Source: Medicago truncatula (taxonomy: Eukaryota > Streptophyta > Magnoliopsida > Fabales > Fabaceae). Taken from it: a DNA stretch of 64,000 nucleotides. A model generated the notes under the pieces. The model had not been told where the DNA came from. It saw only the letters and a program-made list of their open reading frames with translations, and ran no database searches. Positions 50,750 to 62,807 of the stretch are shown here, one piece after another. Position numbers and translations under genes: made by a program. Position 1 is the first letter of the stretch; each line of letters starts with the position of its first letter. The stretch covers positions 11,098,001 to 11,162,000 of the forward strand of contig NC_053049.1 in assembly GCF_003473485.1 (NCBI RefSeq), read 5' to 3'.

Positions 50750-51080
50750 TGCGCTAGTGGTTGCCGACCACTACTTTGACCACTTCAGACCACCGTTGAT
50801 CACCACTATAATCACCACCACCACCACCAACCACCACTTCATCTACCTCCATTCTCCAATTTAACCAACATTGACTATCAATATGATCATCACTCTTACC
50901 ATCGTCAACGATCACTTCTACCACCTTTAACCTTTACTCAGATTGTCGATATCGATCACCACTCCATCCATTACCAATCCGACCACTACTAACTATCATT
51001 CTAACTTTGCTCAAAAAAAAAAAAACTATCATTCTAACTACCACTACGTCCACAACAACCCCCACACTGACGACCATCGA
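50750..51080. repeat. CCA/ACC-rich low-complexity tract
   Basis: Degenerate CACCAC/ACCACT-type trinucleotide sequence with many interruptions (densest at 50811-50835). Strand-asymmetric C-rich composition in an AT-rich setting. No coding frame persists. Confidence 0.7.
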
Positions 51081-51185
51081 TTATTAGAATCACTACTAAA
51101 TAAATACATTATATATGTGTAATATTTTGTTGCTTTGTAAACTTAATGATATGAATTGTTTGGATTAAGAGATGTTATGACAAGT

Positions 51186-51312
51186 CTCCATGAACTTAAC
51201 TCAGTTGCTAGAGACAATGTATAATATATGAGGAGTCGGAGTTTGAATGTCGGATACATTCACTTATTCAACTTGAAAAAAGTGAATTTCTAACCACTTG
51301 ACAAAAAAAATA
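51186..51312 (+). mobile_element. tRNA-derived SINE (body family), plus strand
   Basis: GAACTTAACTCAGTTGCTAG (A box), GGAGTTTGAATGTCGG (B box), body CACTTATTCAACTTG...GTGAATTTCTAACCACTTG and tail ACAAAAAAAATAAA. Matches 5970-6110 in reverse orientation. Confidence 0.7.
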
Positions 51313-51475
51313 AAATTCTGAGGAGTATTTATTTATATGTTTATATTTCAAACTGATTTTGGTATTTGAAAATTTCAAAGCCTAAAAACAGAAGAACCAC
51401 CCCGAATTGGTCCTTAGCGAATTCCTTGTAGCTGACAAAATTTAAAGCACTTCACTTTTAATTTTTGTCATTAAT

Positions 51476-51612
51476 TTTTTTGGTAGATAGATGAAATGAC
51501 AAAGCAATTATAAACTCACACATATAAGTGGTGGAACCGGGGTTCGAACCCCAGTCATGACATTCGACCTAACAATTTCGATATTTTGTCAGTTGAGTTA
51601 GGACTTCTGGAT
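51476..51612 (-). mobile_element. tRNA-derived SINE (GTCATTTC family), minus strand
   Basis: On the minus strand: CCAGAAGTCCTAACTCAACT (A-box region), then ACTGGGGTTCGAACCCCGGT (perfect B box), a body with TGTGTGAGTTTATAATTG and GTCATTTCATCTATCTACC, and an A-run (T-run on plus). Closely related copies at 53684 and 63258. Confidence 0.8.
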
Positions 51613-52366
51613 GCCACTAATTATTTAATTTGTAGTAGTAACTTTAGTTAAAAAAAAACTCAAACTCTATTAAAATCTAAAACATTTTTCGTGTTCATCC
51701 ACCTTTTGCCGAACAAATTTTCTAGTTTTTTTTTTTTGGGTCAAAATAATATTCAACCCAAACTTTATGTCTATCTACATTTTGTATTAAACGAATTGGA
51801 TCAAACCTACCAAGCTTTGTCTAATCTTCCCCTAAAAAAAAGCTTTGTCTAATCTTTTTTAAACAAAGACAACTTTATTATTACTTAGCAACTAACAAAA
51901 CCCACACCCAAATAGGAGGGGGGTGCAAATTACATAAGGAAGACAATCAAACCAGGTACAATTAATTGGGCTAATTGAGGGCCAATCAAGCTAAATTACG
52001 AGTGTCCAGTTATAATATCTAGAAAGTTTCTCTTTAGGCACCCTAAAAAGACGAAAATACCGCCAATGACAGTTAACTACCGTTCGCTGGACTACATTAG
52101 TTGCTTGCAATTGTGGAAACACAGATAGTTAATTGTCGTCCCAACAACGACAATTAACTATCACTTACAGAGAGAAAACATGCACAGTTTCAAAAACTCA
52201 GTTTTATGTATTTGTTTTGGCCACTACATTCATTAATTCACACTATCATTCATTCATTTATAAAATGTCACAAATCATTGAAAATAAAGTCATTCATTCG
52301 AAATGACCAACATTCATCAAATCATCATTTACATAATGCAACAAAATAAAGAAAGAAATATAAAAG

Positions 52367-52700
52367 TCATGGTGATGTGAAGGGCCTCCTCATTCTTAGA
52401 ATCCTATATGTAGAGGCAGAGAGTGTCTCATCCTTAATCAATAAAAGAATAATTACACGTAGGTTTTCATATGTCCCGCCATTTTGCAACCCCTCGTCCA
52501 CCATGGCCCCATCACTTACGATGATCAGCAAGGAATCCAGAGTTTCCCTAGCATGCTTATCCTCAATCAATACCTTTTGATTCGTCAGCCTTGGGGGTTT
52601 CCCTATATAGTTTGCAGTACCTTTGGGTGAGATATTCGTTAGAACCATGAAACGTATCCCGCTACGTGCTGCCTTGGTGACTCCACCTCCAGACCCCTTG
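52367..52700 (-). pseudogene. Unrecognised coding-like fragment
   Basis: The minus-strand frame continues upstream of its ATG (52648) to about 52700 (KGSGGGVTKAARSGIRF), then NISPKGTANYIGKPPRL, LIEDKHARETLDSLLIIVSD and YENLRVIILLLIK, to a stop at 52367. Balanced amino-acid use and lower AT content than the flanks suggest true coding descent. A stop lies just upstream, and no promoter or intron partner was found. I do not recognise the family. It may be a remnant of a gene or transposon. Confidence 0.35.
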
Positions 52701-53184
52701 TCTTATTTAACCCTAGCTAATGTCCAAGATGTTAGTTTGTATATAATTTGCAGTATATGATCAACCACCTTGGCTTAGACCATGTTTCTTCTTATTTTTT
52801 ACCTTCACTATCTTAATTGAAAAGAAATAAAATATTTTCAATTGTTAAATTTATACTAAATATTTCAAATTCAATCAACTAGCTTATTCAGTCATTTTTT
52901 ACTTATTAAGTAGTTCAATTGTTAATTTTATACGAAACAACTTTCAATTTGATCAACTAACTTATTTAGTCATTTTATTTATTTATTAAGTAATTCAACT
53001 TTTAATTTTATACCGAACACTTTAAAATTCAATCAAACAGTAAAAAAACTAACTTATTTAGTTTATTAGTTAGCTTATCTGCCATAAGCTCATTCTTTAT
53101 CAACTTATAACTTATCTAACTATTTGCTATTTTTTTAATCAAACAAAGTCTTTGTCTTAATATACTTTTTTCTTAACCCTTTTA

Positions 53185-53290
53185 AGTTGGCCTGATGGTA
53201 TTGACTTGAGATATGGAAGTATGTTCCTCTTCGATGGCTCATATTTGATTCTCTCCGATGTCAATTTGAATGGACTAATTTAGTTTCTTC
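53185..53290 (+). mobile_element. SINE-like retroposon head
   Basis: GTTGGCCTGATGGTATTGAC (A-box-like), TTGAGATATGGAAGTATGTT, then a B-box-like ATTTGATTCTCTCCGATGTC. The same word order heads the 437-bp retroposon at 58264 (GAGTTGGTACGATGATGTTG ... AAGTTCGACTCCC). Diverged. Confidence 0.45.
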
Positions 53291-53683
53291 TTAATTTTTT
53301 CTTCTTCTTTAGAGGTAGTATGTTGATAAAATAATAGTAGGGGTAGTATAATGAAATGATTGACCTTTAACATTTACGGCCTGATTCTTTCATTCGACAT
53401 TAATGACAAGTTAAGCTAACCTTCTATTTATGTCAACTCTCCATATGAGCCTCAGCATTACGTAATCTCATGCAAAATAATAATTTCTACATTCCATATA
53501 CTGTATGTATACGGACGTGAAACATGTTATTTGTTTTTTTTTCCTTCTGGACCTAACCTAATAGTGTTTTTATTGGTTCCATCTTTTAAATAGAAGAAAA
53601 ACTATTAAAAATATTAATTACTAACATTTGTTATATATTAACAAAATTATCGGCCTACCCATAACACTATTTGCACAATTTAA

Positions 53684-53826
53684 TTTTTTTTTTTGGTAAA
53701 TAGACGAAATGACAAAACCATTATAAACCCACACACACAAGTGGAGGTACCGGGGTTCGAACTCCGATCATGGCATCCGGCCTAACAATTTCGGCATTTT
53801 TCCAGTTGAGCTAGGACTTCTGGATG
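53684..53826 (-). mobile_element. tRNA-derived SINE with target site duplication
   Basis: Same family as 51476-51612, about 143 bp: A box GTCCTAGCTCAACTGG, B box GGAGTTCGAACCCCGG, A-tail as T-run at 53684. Flanked by GCACAATTTAA (53673-53683) and GCACAATTTTAA (53827-53838), a TSD of about 11 bp, which proves retroposition. Confidence 0.88.
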
Positions 53827-54944
53827 CACAATTTTAATTATTAATAAAATATAATAGGATATTTGGTTATATATAGATATTGAATTGGCTACATCATTAA
53901 TTAGGCTGCATGTTAAATCATCAATTCTAATAAGTAGTTTTTATTTTATTTTATTATTTTAACTCTGTTTATCTTAAGGATAAGTTGATCACATTCAAGT
54001 TAATTTCCACTTCAAAATCTTGGTTCTGGAATGAAGATGAAGTCAGCAAAACACAATTCTTTTTTCTTTCATGATTTAAGTGAAAAGGAAAGCATACGAA
54101 AATTTGCTACACAGGCATGATTTGTGGCTTCAACTACGCTGTGTGTGAGAAAGAATAGAGAGACAACATTTGCGAAAGTATTAGCAAATTGAAATTGTTT
54201 AGAATAGTGACGCAACAATTGTTTGACAAAAAAAGGTGAATAAATTAATTTATGATGGGAAATTAAAAAAAAGTTTTAGTGGATGAGCTTACGTGCATAA
54301 GGGGTAAAGATCAATTATCTAATGACAGAAAAATTAACAAAAAAATTAACCATCAAGTTTGTGAGTACTTTTCATAATCATAGTTTTATTCTCTCAAAAA
54401 AATAAAATAAAAATCATATTTTTATGTTAAAAATCCAAATATAATGTTTAATAACATAAGTCTCCATATATTAAGATATAAATTTTCAATAAAATAAATA
54501 TAAATATAGAATTTGTAAAGATAAATTTTCAAACAGAAAATTCAAATATTTATCCGGAAACTTTTTTTTTTTTGAAAGAAAATATTTATCCGGAAACTTA
54601 AGTTGTACAACATTTCATAATATCCGGAAAAAAACATTATTTTCTAATTTATAACATTTCAGTTTTCAATTTATGACATCCGAAAACTTTATTTTCTATT
54701 TTTTTTTTCATAATGCATGTTTTCTTTGCAAAATCTTATTTTTACCATTTTTTTGAGAAAATAATGTCCCATTTACTTTGAAAATATTTGATGTTTTCAA
54801 TTTCTAAAATATGTGTTCATTTCAACTTACTAATAAGGAGATGCATGTAAGCCTCTTGAAATGAACTTATTTTGAAAAAATATTGAAAATGTCAAAAAAA
54901 TGGACTTAGCTGTGAAGGCTATTTGACTTAACTGAAAATAAGTT

Positions 54945-55915
54945 GTCGACGGTTGCAGAGATGGGTTCTTTAGGTTGGGGTGAGGGTGTGGAAGCCTGAC
55001 AATGGATAAGAGTTATTGGCTTGGGAGAAAGAGCAGGTGAGAGAGTGTAATGTCTTGTTATACTCTATCGTTTTAAAGGTTGGTGTGGAAGACAATGACA
55101 TTTACATTCGTTTAAAAAATATATTGTAAGTGACACTTATTATTACTTGGCTTCAACGGATCTCAACTCTTTCTGAAACTACGTACATTATTTGGCTTAA
55201 AGTGGTCCATTTGAAAGTAAGGGTTTTTTTTTTTTTTTTTTTTTTTCCTTCTTGTTGCTGCTTCGTAATTGTATTTCTACAACAAATAACTTATTTGGGT
55301 GGGAGTGTGCTTCAAACTAATGAACAACTTTGTGTGGGAGGTTGTGGTAACCATGAAGATGCGGGCCATCGATTCTTGTGATGTGATTTTTTTTTGAAAG
55401 ATTTTAGTCATTGGTTTCACATTGGATATGTTTCGATGCGGTGAATTTGGCGTGCCTCATGTATCATTTAATTCAATTTAGACATATAGGAGGATGCTCT
55501 AAGAATTCTAGATCGGCTTTACATCTTTTTTTTTTTGGTAGTATGATCTGCTATACATCTAATTTGACTTTCATGTGTTTGAGTAATTTGGAAAGAAAGA
55601 AGCAATATTATTTTTTAATATGAGGAGAAAAACCCGCAACATTTACTTGACAAAGTTAAGCTTCCATCTTTTTAATGGTTGAATGTGATATATGCCACCT
55701 TCGTTTTCGACTATCATTTTTGGTGGTGCAATCCCTTATATGTTTGTGAGCATTTTCTTAACTAGTTTGTTTACTTGCTTTTTTCAACATGTGTTTTATC
55801 CATTGTTGTGTTGTAATTGTTTAAATGTCATCTGAGTCTATTTTTTACACTTCTTATGCTTGGAGGACTTGATCGTTTGATTAATATAATGCTTTTTGGC
55901 TTCTTAAAAAAAATA
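54945..55915 (+). pseudogene. LINE reverse transcriptase C-terminal (zf-RVT) relic
   Basis: Decayed frames in order: MDKSYWLGRK, a VHLKV piece (family VPLKVSxFAWRLL), then QQITYLGGSVLQTNEQLCVG followed by GCGNHEDAGHRFL, which is the Cys/His zinc-knuckle of plant LINEs (C-x3-C-x6-H). A later piece (about 55660-55745) matches VTFVFxxHxWWxxPLxCL. It ends near an A-run at 55904. Poly(T) (about 55217-55246), frameshifts and stops show it is long dead. Confidence 0.7.
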
Positions 55916-56578
55916 AAAATAATTGTGTCTTCCTTCAAAAAAGAATAAGTGTGTCTACTATGAGCTGCAAATGACATAATACGGCAAAATAATGCTCGTA
56001 ATTACACTGCAATGCATTCCCTTACCTTGAGCATTTTGTTGATTCTTTCATTTGGCATTATTCACAACTGAAACGGTTACATTCCCATTCATGTCAACTG
56101 TAAAGTATATAAGACCAACATTTATATTTTGTGTCACACGTAATCTAATAAAAAATAATTTTATATTAATTTCTACATTCCAAACTTTGTACGTATCTGT
56201 GGGACATGAATCATGCTTTTTTGTTTTTTTTCCTTCTAGTGTTGCAAGCCTAGAAATAATGTTTTTCTCCTCCAAATTTAAAATGCACTTACAAGTTATT
56301 TACATTACCTTTCTAAAACGATGTGTGAGAAATCCATCATATCAGATTAATCTTTAAATATTTTGTCGACATTCCTTCTGTATTTGAAAATATTTATAAA
56401 TGTACATGTTGCTAATTGTTCCATTATAATAATTATTTTTGACTTAATTCTAATTATTAACTATAAATATGTAAAGTTCGGCTCATAATATTCCTCATCC
56501 ATATGAAAAATTGTCTCTTCTTCTCTCCAAACAATTAAATTTCCCACTTTCACATACGACCCAAAAGAAGGAAAAAAT

Positions 56579-59500
56579 ATGGCTCGTGAGGCTCAATCTA
56601 TAATAAGGTTATTAGTGGTGCTATTATTTCTGGGTTGTATTATGATTTGGATAATGATGCCTACAAATACTTTCAATCTAAAATGGTTTCCTAAAATCCG
56701 TGGCAAAGCTGATCCTACCTATTTTGGTGCACAAGGTATATAATTTTTATTCAAATATTATGCATTTCATTTTTTGTATGCATGCTTGTTCATTAACTAC
56801 TTTATGTTGATTAATTAACATAATAATATTCATATAATATTAATTGTTCTTATATTAGGTGAAACGATCCTCATGTACACTTTTCCAGTCTTGTTAATTG
56901 CTACTTTGGGATGTGTCTATCTCCACATAGCCAAAAAATCATCAAATGAGAGCAACATAGAAATGTAATATTTTTTTTAACCTTAATCTAGTTATCCTAT
57001 TTGTGCTATTGTATGATTTTAATATATACTTAATTTCCATCTAATTAATATATGTATTTTTTTGCACAATCAGTCGCAATGGGAAGAAACATGGGACAAC
57101 CATATGGAACCGTCCAATGCTTGTAAAAGGACCTCTTGGAATTGTTTCTATCACAGAAATAGCATTCTTGCTCATGTTCATTGCACTTCTTGTTTGGTCT
57201 TTTACAACTTATTTGCACATCGGTTTTAAAACAGTAGCAAAAACAGCGGCAGAGTACGGCAATACAGTGTAATATTTCTTTGTACCAAACACTTAATTAC
57301 CATAGCTTATAAGGAAGTATTTGTAATTATAAATAAATTCTTAACATGTGTGAAGTAAAATAATTTTGTTTATAAAAAGGACATGATGGAGTATCTCATA
57401 CATATTAAATAGGTTTTGAATCACCAATAAAATGTTGAAAGGTTGACAACATATCTCTTCTTTAAGAAAATATTATGAGTTTGATTCTTGAAATCGTCTA
57501 TTTGAAAGGTAGCTCAATCTTAATAAAAAAAACTCAGATATTTTACCATCAACTTTAAAATTAATCTCAAAAACTTAAACCTAAACCGTAAAAATATCTT
57601 GTGGCATCTATTAAAGGTTAAGTAGCATTCCATATGCTGTTTCTTGAACTATTATCAATACAATATTTTTAGTTATTTGAAAAAAGTTGATCATAGTTTT
57701 TCACAATATTGTAATGTTATATTGTGGTGTTTTTTTTTTTTTTTTTTTTTACAGTGAGCAAGAGAAGTTGTATAGTGTGGGAATATGGTTAGGTCTTGTT
57801 GGGAACATATGTTTGGCATTCTTGTTTTTCCCGGTGACACGTGGATCATCTGTCCTACCAATATTTGGCCTCACTTCTGAAGGTTGCATCAAATATCATA
57901 TTTGGCTTGGACACATACTTATGGCAATTTTCACAACTCATGGAATTTGTTACATCACCTATTGGGCATCTACTAATAAAATGTCAGAGGTTAGTTAGTC
58001 ATAAATTATAATCAAGACTAAGACTAGATCCCTACGTACTTGTGATTTAAATAGTGTGTAATGTTTTAATTTCCATTCACAAGAGTTAATCCAAGAGTAA
58101 GATTAAGATTAAATTAATACATTTTTGAAAATTAACATTTTATTGCTAAAGAAAATGTATACAAGTCCATGCGAGCTTAACTCAGTTGGTAGGAACAATG
58201 CATAATATATACAAGGTTCGGGATTCGAACCCAGGCCACCAGAAAAAAAAAAATGTATACAAGAGTTAACCCATTTGAGTTGGTACGATGATGTTGACTT
58301 GAGATCTTAGAATGTGTTTCTTTCAATATCTCAAGTTCGACTCCCAAGATGTCTATTTTAGTGAACTGGTAAGTATAAAGCTTTGCTTTGACTTTAAATG
58401 AGACCCTCACAAGTGATCAGGGAGATTGGATACTCGAATAAGTGGTAGTCCTTAAATTGAATATTAACTTTTAAAAATAAAAATAAAAATATTCATACCT
58501 GACAAGAAAGTCGGTTCAACTTTCATTGCCAGCAGAAGGACCTCTTTAATGAGTGATCTGTAAGCACATCTATTTATGCTCGATGAACAACAAAAATAAT
58601 CTATAAGCACCTCTACTAACGCTCGATGAATTTTGATGTTTGTCGTCACCTTGATTAGCCTAAAGCCCAATTCACATAAATTTTTTCCTTATTAAAAAAA
58701 AAAATGTATACAAGTCTCATGAATACCTTTTCAAGTTATCTTTGTCTTTAGTATTGTATTTAGCTCACAGGGCTATGCCTTTAATTTATTGCAGATGTTG
58801 ATATGGACCAAAGATGGAGTATCAAATTTGGCTGGAGAGATATCTTTGCTTGCTGGTTTGTTCCTGTGGATTGCAACCATTCCCAGAATTAGGAGAAAAT
58901 TCTTTGAGCTCTTTTTTTACACACATCACCTCTACATAATCTTCATCATCTTCTACATATTTCATGTTGACATTTCCTTTTCCTTCACTATGCTCCCTAG
59001 TTTTTACCTCTTCTTGGTTGATCGTTTCCTAAGGTTCTTACAATCTAGGCGCGGTGTTCGTTTGCTTTCATCTCGTATTTTGCCTTGTGAAGGTGTAGAA
59101 CTCAACTTCTCTAAGGGACATGGTAATTAACATTATCTTCAAGTAAACTCGTAGGTCCTATTCGACTTAATTTATTGGGTTAATGGTGCTTTATCCCCCT
59201 GTAATATAGGTCATTTTTGGTTTTCCCCCTGTAAAATATTTTTTTTGATTTACCCCCCTGTAAAATATTTTTTTTTTTGGAATACCCCCCTAATAGGTCA
59301 TAAAAAAACGACCAAAAAAAGTATATTTTACAGGGGATAAATAAAAAACAAATATTTTACAGGGGAAAAACAAAAAATGACCTATATTACAGGGGGGTAA
59401 AGCACCATTAACCCTAATTTATTTGAGCTTATCTACTAACGCAACTGTTTGAGAGCTTATGGAAATTACTTATGACATATTCATACATTATTTGCAGCTT

Positions 59501-60835
59501 ATATTTTTTTAAGAGCTTATGTGATATGTTTTTCGCAGGATTGACTTATAATCCCACAAGTGTGATGTTCATAAATGTACCAAGCATATCAAAGTTGCAA
59601 TGGCATCCATTTACCGTTACTTCTAATAGTAAATTGGAGCCGGAAAAGCTAAGTGTTGTCATTAAATGTGGAGGAGCTTGGACACAGAAGCTCTACCAGT
59701 TGCTTTCAAATCCTTCGCCTATCGGTCGCCTTGGAATATCTGTTGAAGGTCCTTATGGACCTGCTTCTACCAATTATCTAAGGTCTCTACATCTTAAAAA
59801 ATTAAAACCAATTTGAAGTATAGATATAACAATGTCTTTTGCTTTGTTAGAAATAATTTCATTGATTTTTCACACAGTATTTTCTGTTTGTCTTGTATCA
59901 GGCATGACACACTTGTGATGGTGAGTGGAGGAAGTGGAATCACACCATTTTTCTCAATAATTAGAGAGTTAATATATCTTAGCAATACATTCAAATGCAA
60001 AACACCAAACATTGTCTTAATATGTTCCTTCAAAAACACTTCATGTCTATCAATGCTAGATTTGATCCTACCAATTTCTGGCACATGTGACATTTCTAAT
60101 ATTCAATTACAAATTGAGGCATACATCACAAGAGACAAAGAGTTTAAACCAGATACTCCAATTCATCCCCAAACTCTATGGCTCAAGCCAAATCCATCCG
60201 ATGAACCAATACATGCTATGTTAGGTCCAAACAGTTGGCTTTGGCTTGGCGCAATAATCTCTTCCTCTTTCATCATCTTCCTTATTATAATCGGGGTCAT
60301 TACTCGTTACTACATTTTCCCTATCGATCATAACACGAATGCAATATTCTCGGATCCTTTAAGGGCATTCCTTAACATGCTAGTAATATGTGTGTCGATA
60401 GCTGTTGTTTCAAGTGTAGCTGTCTTGTGGAACAAACAAAATGCTAAAGAAGCAAAACAGATTCAGAACTTGGAAGGGTCATCACCAACAGTCTCACCAA
60501 GTTCAATGATTTACAATGCTGATAGAGAATTAGAAAGCCTTCCATATCAGTCCCTTGTTGAAGCTACCAATGTGCATTATGGTCAAAGACCTGATCTTAA
60601 AAGTAAGTCATTTATCTCTAGAGAAAATATTTTTGATATATTTACAAGAATCTCCATTTATCTCTATGAATTGAAATCACTCTTTTGTTTTGCAGGACTT
60701 CTATTTGAAATGAAAGGGTCAAGTGTGGGAGTTCTTGTTTCAGGACCTAAACAAATGAGGCAGGAAGTTGCTTCCATTTGCTCATCTGGTTTAGTTGAAA
60801 ATTTGCATTTTGAATCAATCAGTTTTACTTGGTAA
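56579..60835 (+). CDS. FRO: Ferric-chelate reductase / ferric reduction oxidase (FRO)
   Basis: Eight exons: 56579-56735, 56859-56964, 57074-57268, 57755-57989, 58795-59122, 59539-59782, 59902-60602 and 60696-60835, all GT-AG and in frame, 701 aa, normal for FRO. The protein reduces Fe(III) chelates or Cu(II) at the plasma membrane by passing electrons from NADPH via FAD and two hemes. Seen: several membrane helices, heme-ligand histidines spaced as H201/H215 (KYHIWLGHILMAIFTTHG) and H275/H288 (FFYTHHLYIIFIIFYIFH), FAD motif HPFTVTS (363-369), NADPH motif GGSGITPF (431-438), late helices in exon 7, and C-terminal VSGPKQMRQEVA. It resembles the FRO2/FRO4/FRO5 group; the exact orthologue was not resolved. 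Introns 4 and 5 hold retroposons and MITEs. Intact. Confidence 0.95.
58166..58249 (+). mobile_element. 84-bp SINE in FRO intron 4 (second insertion)
   Basis: GAGCTTAACTCAGTTGGTAG (A box), GGTTCGGGATTCGAACCC (B box), GGCCACCAG and A-run. Bounded by AAAATGTATACAAG on both sides (58152-58165 and 58250-58263). Same family as 6385-6470. Confidence 0.9.
58264..58700 (+). mobile_element. 437-bp retroposon in FRO intron 4 (first insertion)
   Basis: Begins with a tRNA-like head (CCATTTGAGTTGGTACGATG, then TCAAGTTCGACTCCC), has a longer body, and ends in an A-run (58694-58700). It is flanked by the same 14-bp AAAATGTATACAAG (58250-58263 and 58701-58714). So this element inserted at that site, and the SINE before it later used the left copy. 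Confidence 0.8.
59148..59545. mobile_element. Old MITE in FRO intron 5, split by a newer MITE
   Basis: The left piece GTCCTATTCGACTTAATTTA and, after the nested element, TTGAGCTTATCTACTAACGC, GAGAGCTTATGGAAA and AGCTTATATTTT follow the word order of the MAP kinase intron MITEs (13056-13293). The right terminus is not clear. Confidence 0.5.
59177..59414. mobile_element. Mutator-like MITE, 238 bp, 9-bp TSD
   Basis: Ends GGGTTAATGGTGCTTTA...CCCCCTGTAATATAGG and its reverse complement form an inverted repeat of about 60 bp with few mismatches. It is flanked by identical TAATTTATT (59168-59176 and 59415-59423). Long TIRs with a 9-bp duplication define Mutator-like elements. No coding capacity. 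Confidence 0.9.
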
Positions 60836-61082
60836 TCTTGCTCATTCTAATAGAAAGGGTGCAAATCTTTCAGTGATTCATAAATCTGTATAATTTGTTT
60901 GTCAATTTTGGAGAAACCTTGTACTTTAATTATTTTCTTTTCTATCATTACTAATGCTTCTAGTGGTTTTCAGTTGTTTCCTTTTTAATTATTTTTCCTT
61001 GATTCAAGGAAGAGAAATTATTGTATCATCGCTGTTTAAACCAGTATTTGGCTGAGGAATAAAGTATTGTCACATTCACCAC

Positions 61083-62766
61083 TTTTTTTTTTGTTGAAAG
61101 AAATATGCTTATAGCATTTCATTAGATATCAAATCGTTAATACATGTTGGAACATCATCAAATATACGGAACCCTATTCGCTTGCCTCCTAGAAAACTCA
61201 ACACGAGAGTTTGGTAAAAAAAGAGAACAATAGTGCCTATTACTATCCATAATGATCCCAAATTCTGTGACATCACCATTGCCTTGGTTGAAATAGTCAG
61301 CTACGCGCTTCGAATCTACCTCAAAATCAACATTTTGAAGCTGTAACTCATGAACCCAACGAATAGCGTGATGTAGCCCCAAAGCTTCTCCAATATCAAC
61401 TGCACACTACGGCGTGTGTCACATTGTTTTTGCACGAACAAAACGTCCCTCTTCGTCCCTTGTGCACATACCAACACCCACTTTGTTGGTGGAAGATGAG
61501 AACGAAGCATCCACATTACATTTCAGCCTTCCACGCCTTGGTTTCTTCCACCTGTTCTCTTCAATTCTCCCTGCCGTGACCTGCTGTATAATAGGCTGCA
61601 TGACAGCAGCTGCGTTTCCTTGCTGATAAGCCTGCGCCTGCTGCTTCTTGTTTGCATTTCTCCAATCTTCAAGAAGATGCTTTGCTCGCTCAATTATATT
61701 TCCATTTGATTCTGTTACTTGCTGCCATAATTTATTATTCCTACTCTTCCAAATGCTCCACATAATTGTTACTAGTTCGTATTGCACCGCTGTACCATGT
61801 TCCAAAAGATAGAATATAATTTCCGACGCATCATCAAATCTATGCAGAAGCGGTTCTATCACCTGCCATAAACCTTTACTTCTCCAAATACCAACTGCTG
61901 TACAGCAGCGGAAAAACAGATGATAACAGTCCGCGTGAGGGTCGTGACAAAAAACACAAGACGACAGACAGTTTACTCCTCTGGACTTCAAACGCACACA
62001 AGTAGGTAAACACTCTCTACAAACTCACCATACCATATTCTTAGCCTTAGGTGGAACTTTTAAATTCCAAATTCCACCCGAAAAACCATTCCTGTGCAAA
62101 TGAGAAACATCCACAATCTCTTCCACAAAAATCCGGTAAGTACTCCTAACCGAATATTGTTCATTCTTCTCGGGTTTCCAAACCATCTTATCCTCATTCA
62201 GTTGCGGAAATAACGGCGTATCCAATATTTGTTGAGCTGTACCTGCCTCAAAAATAAATCTTACAAGTTCTTCATTCCAAGTCTTCGTATCTTGATGAAT
62301 CAAATGACCTACCGAATAACTTTGAAGAGACAAAGCATCCGGGGGCAGCAGGGGGAACACGCAGTTCCATTCCTATCCAAGGTTCATCAATCATTGAAAT
62401 ATCAAAGCCATTGCCAATTCTCCACCTCGTACCATGCCTAACCACCATTCAAAAAATGCTACGCCAAACAAAACTAGGATTATGTCCCAATTTTGACCCA
62501 AGAAAATTACTTCGAGGGAAATACCTTGCCTTGAACACCTTAGCAACTAAAGTATCAAGTTAAGTTTGGAGCTTCCATCCTTGTTTTCCAAGCATAGCAA
62601 CGTTGAACGCCGCAAGGGCTTTAAACCCCATTCCACCATACTTTTTAGGCACTATTAATTTATCGCATGCCAGCCAGTGCAAGCATATAAGATATGAATG
62701 AAGTTTAATTATATCTTGGTTCGCATAAGTATCAATCCTCTCAACAAGTAAAAAACAAAAGTACAA
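61083..62766 (-). pseudogene. 5'-truncated LINE (RT tail, zf-RVT, RNase H)
   Basis: Read on the minus strand from 62766: the RT thumb (CDKLIVPKKYGGMGFKAL, AMLGKQGWKLQT), then a connection piece (QILDTPLFPQLNEDKMVW, YSVRSTYRIF), a zinc-knuckle (CVFCHDPHADCYHLFFRC), and RNase H (RLKCNVDASF with catalytic Asp, VGVGMCTRDEEGRF, EALGLHHAIRWV, NVDFEVDSKRVADYF). It ends in an A-run (T-run at 61083-61093). Four frame pieces separated by stops or shifts, so inactive, but much better preserved than the other LINE relics here. Members encode target-primed reverse transcription machinery. Confidence 0.88.
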
Positions 62767-62807
62767 AATGTAGAATTAGGAGTTTATACACGTGTAATAA
62801 TTTTTTT

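Larger units (their letters stand above)
52701..54930. other. Intergenic, repeat-containing
   Basis: No gene seen. Contains the SINEs at 53185 and 53684 and local ATTTATCCGGAAAC repeats (about 54550-54635). Otherwise AT-rich. Confidence 0.5.

Noticed and set aside
50750..51080. Proline/threonine-rich protein gene
   Set aside because: CCA-rich low complexity with frequent frame breaks; no start, domain or splice structure.
51530..51612. tRNA gene (perfect B box)
   Set aside because: No acceptor stem or cloverleaf; recurs with a body, A-tail and TSD, so it is a SINE. The same applies at 6385, 53684, 58166 and 63258.
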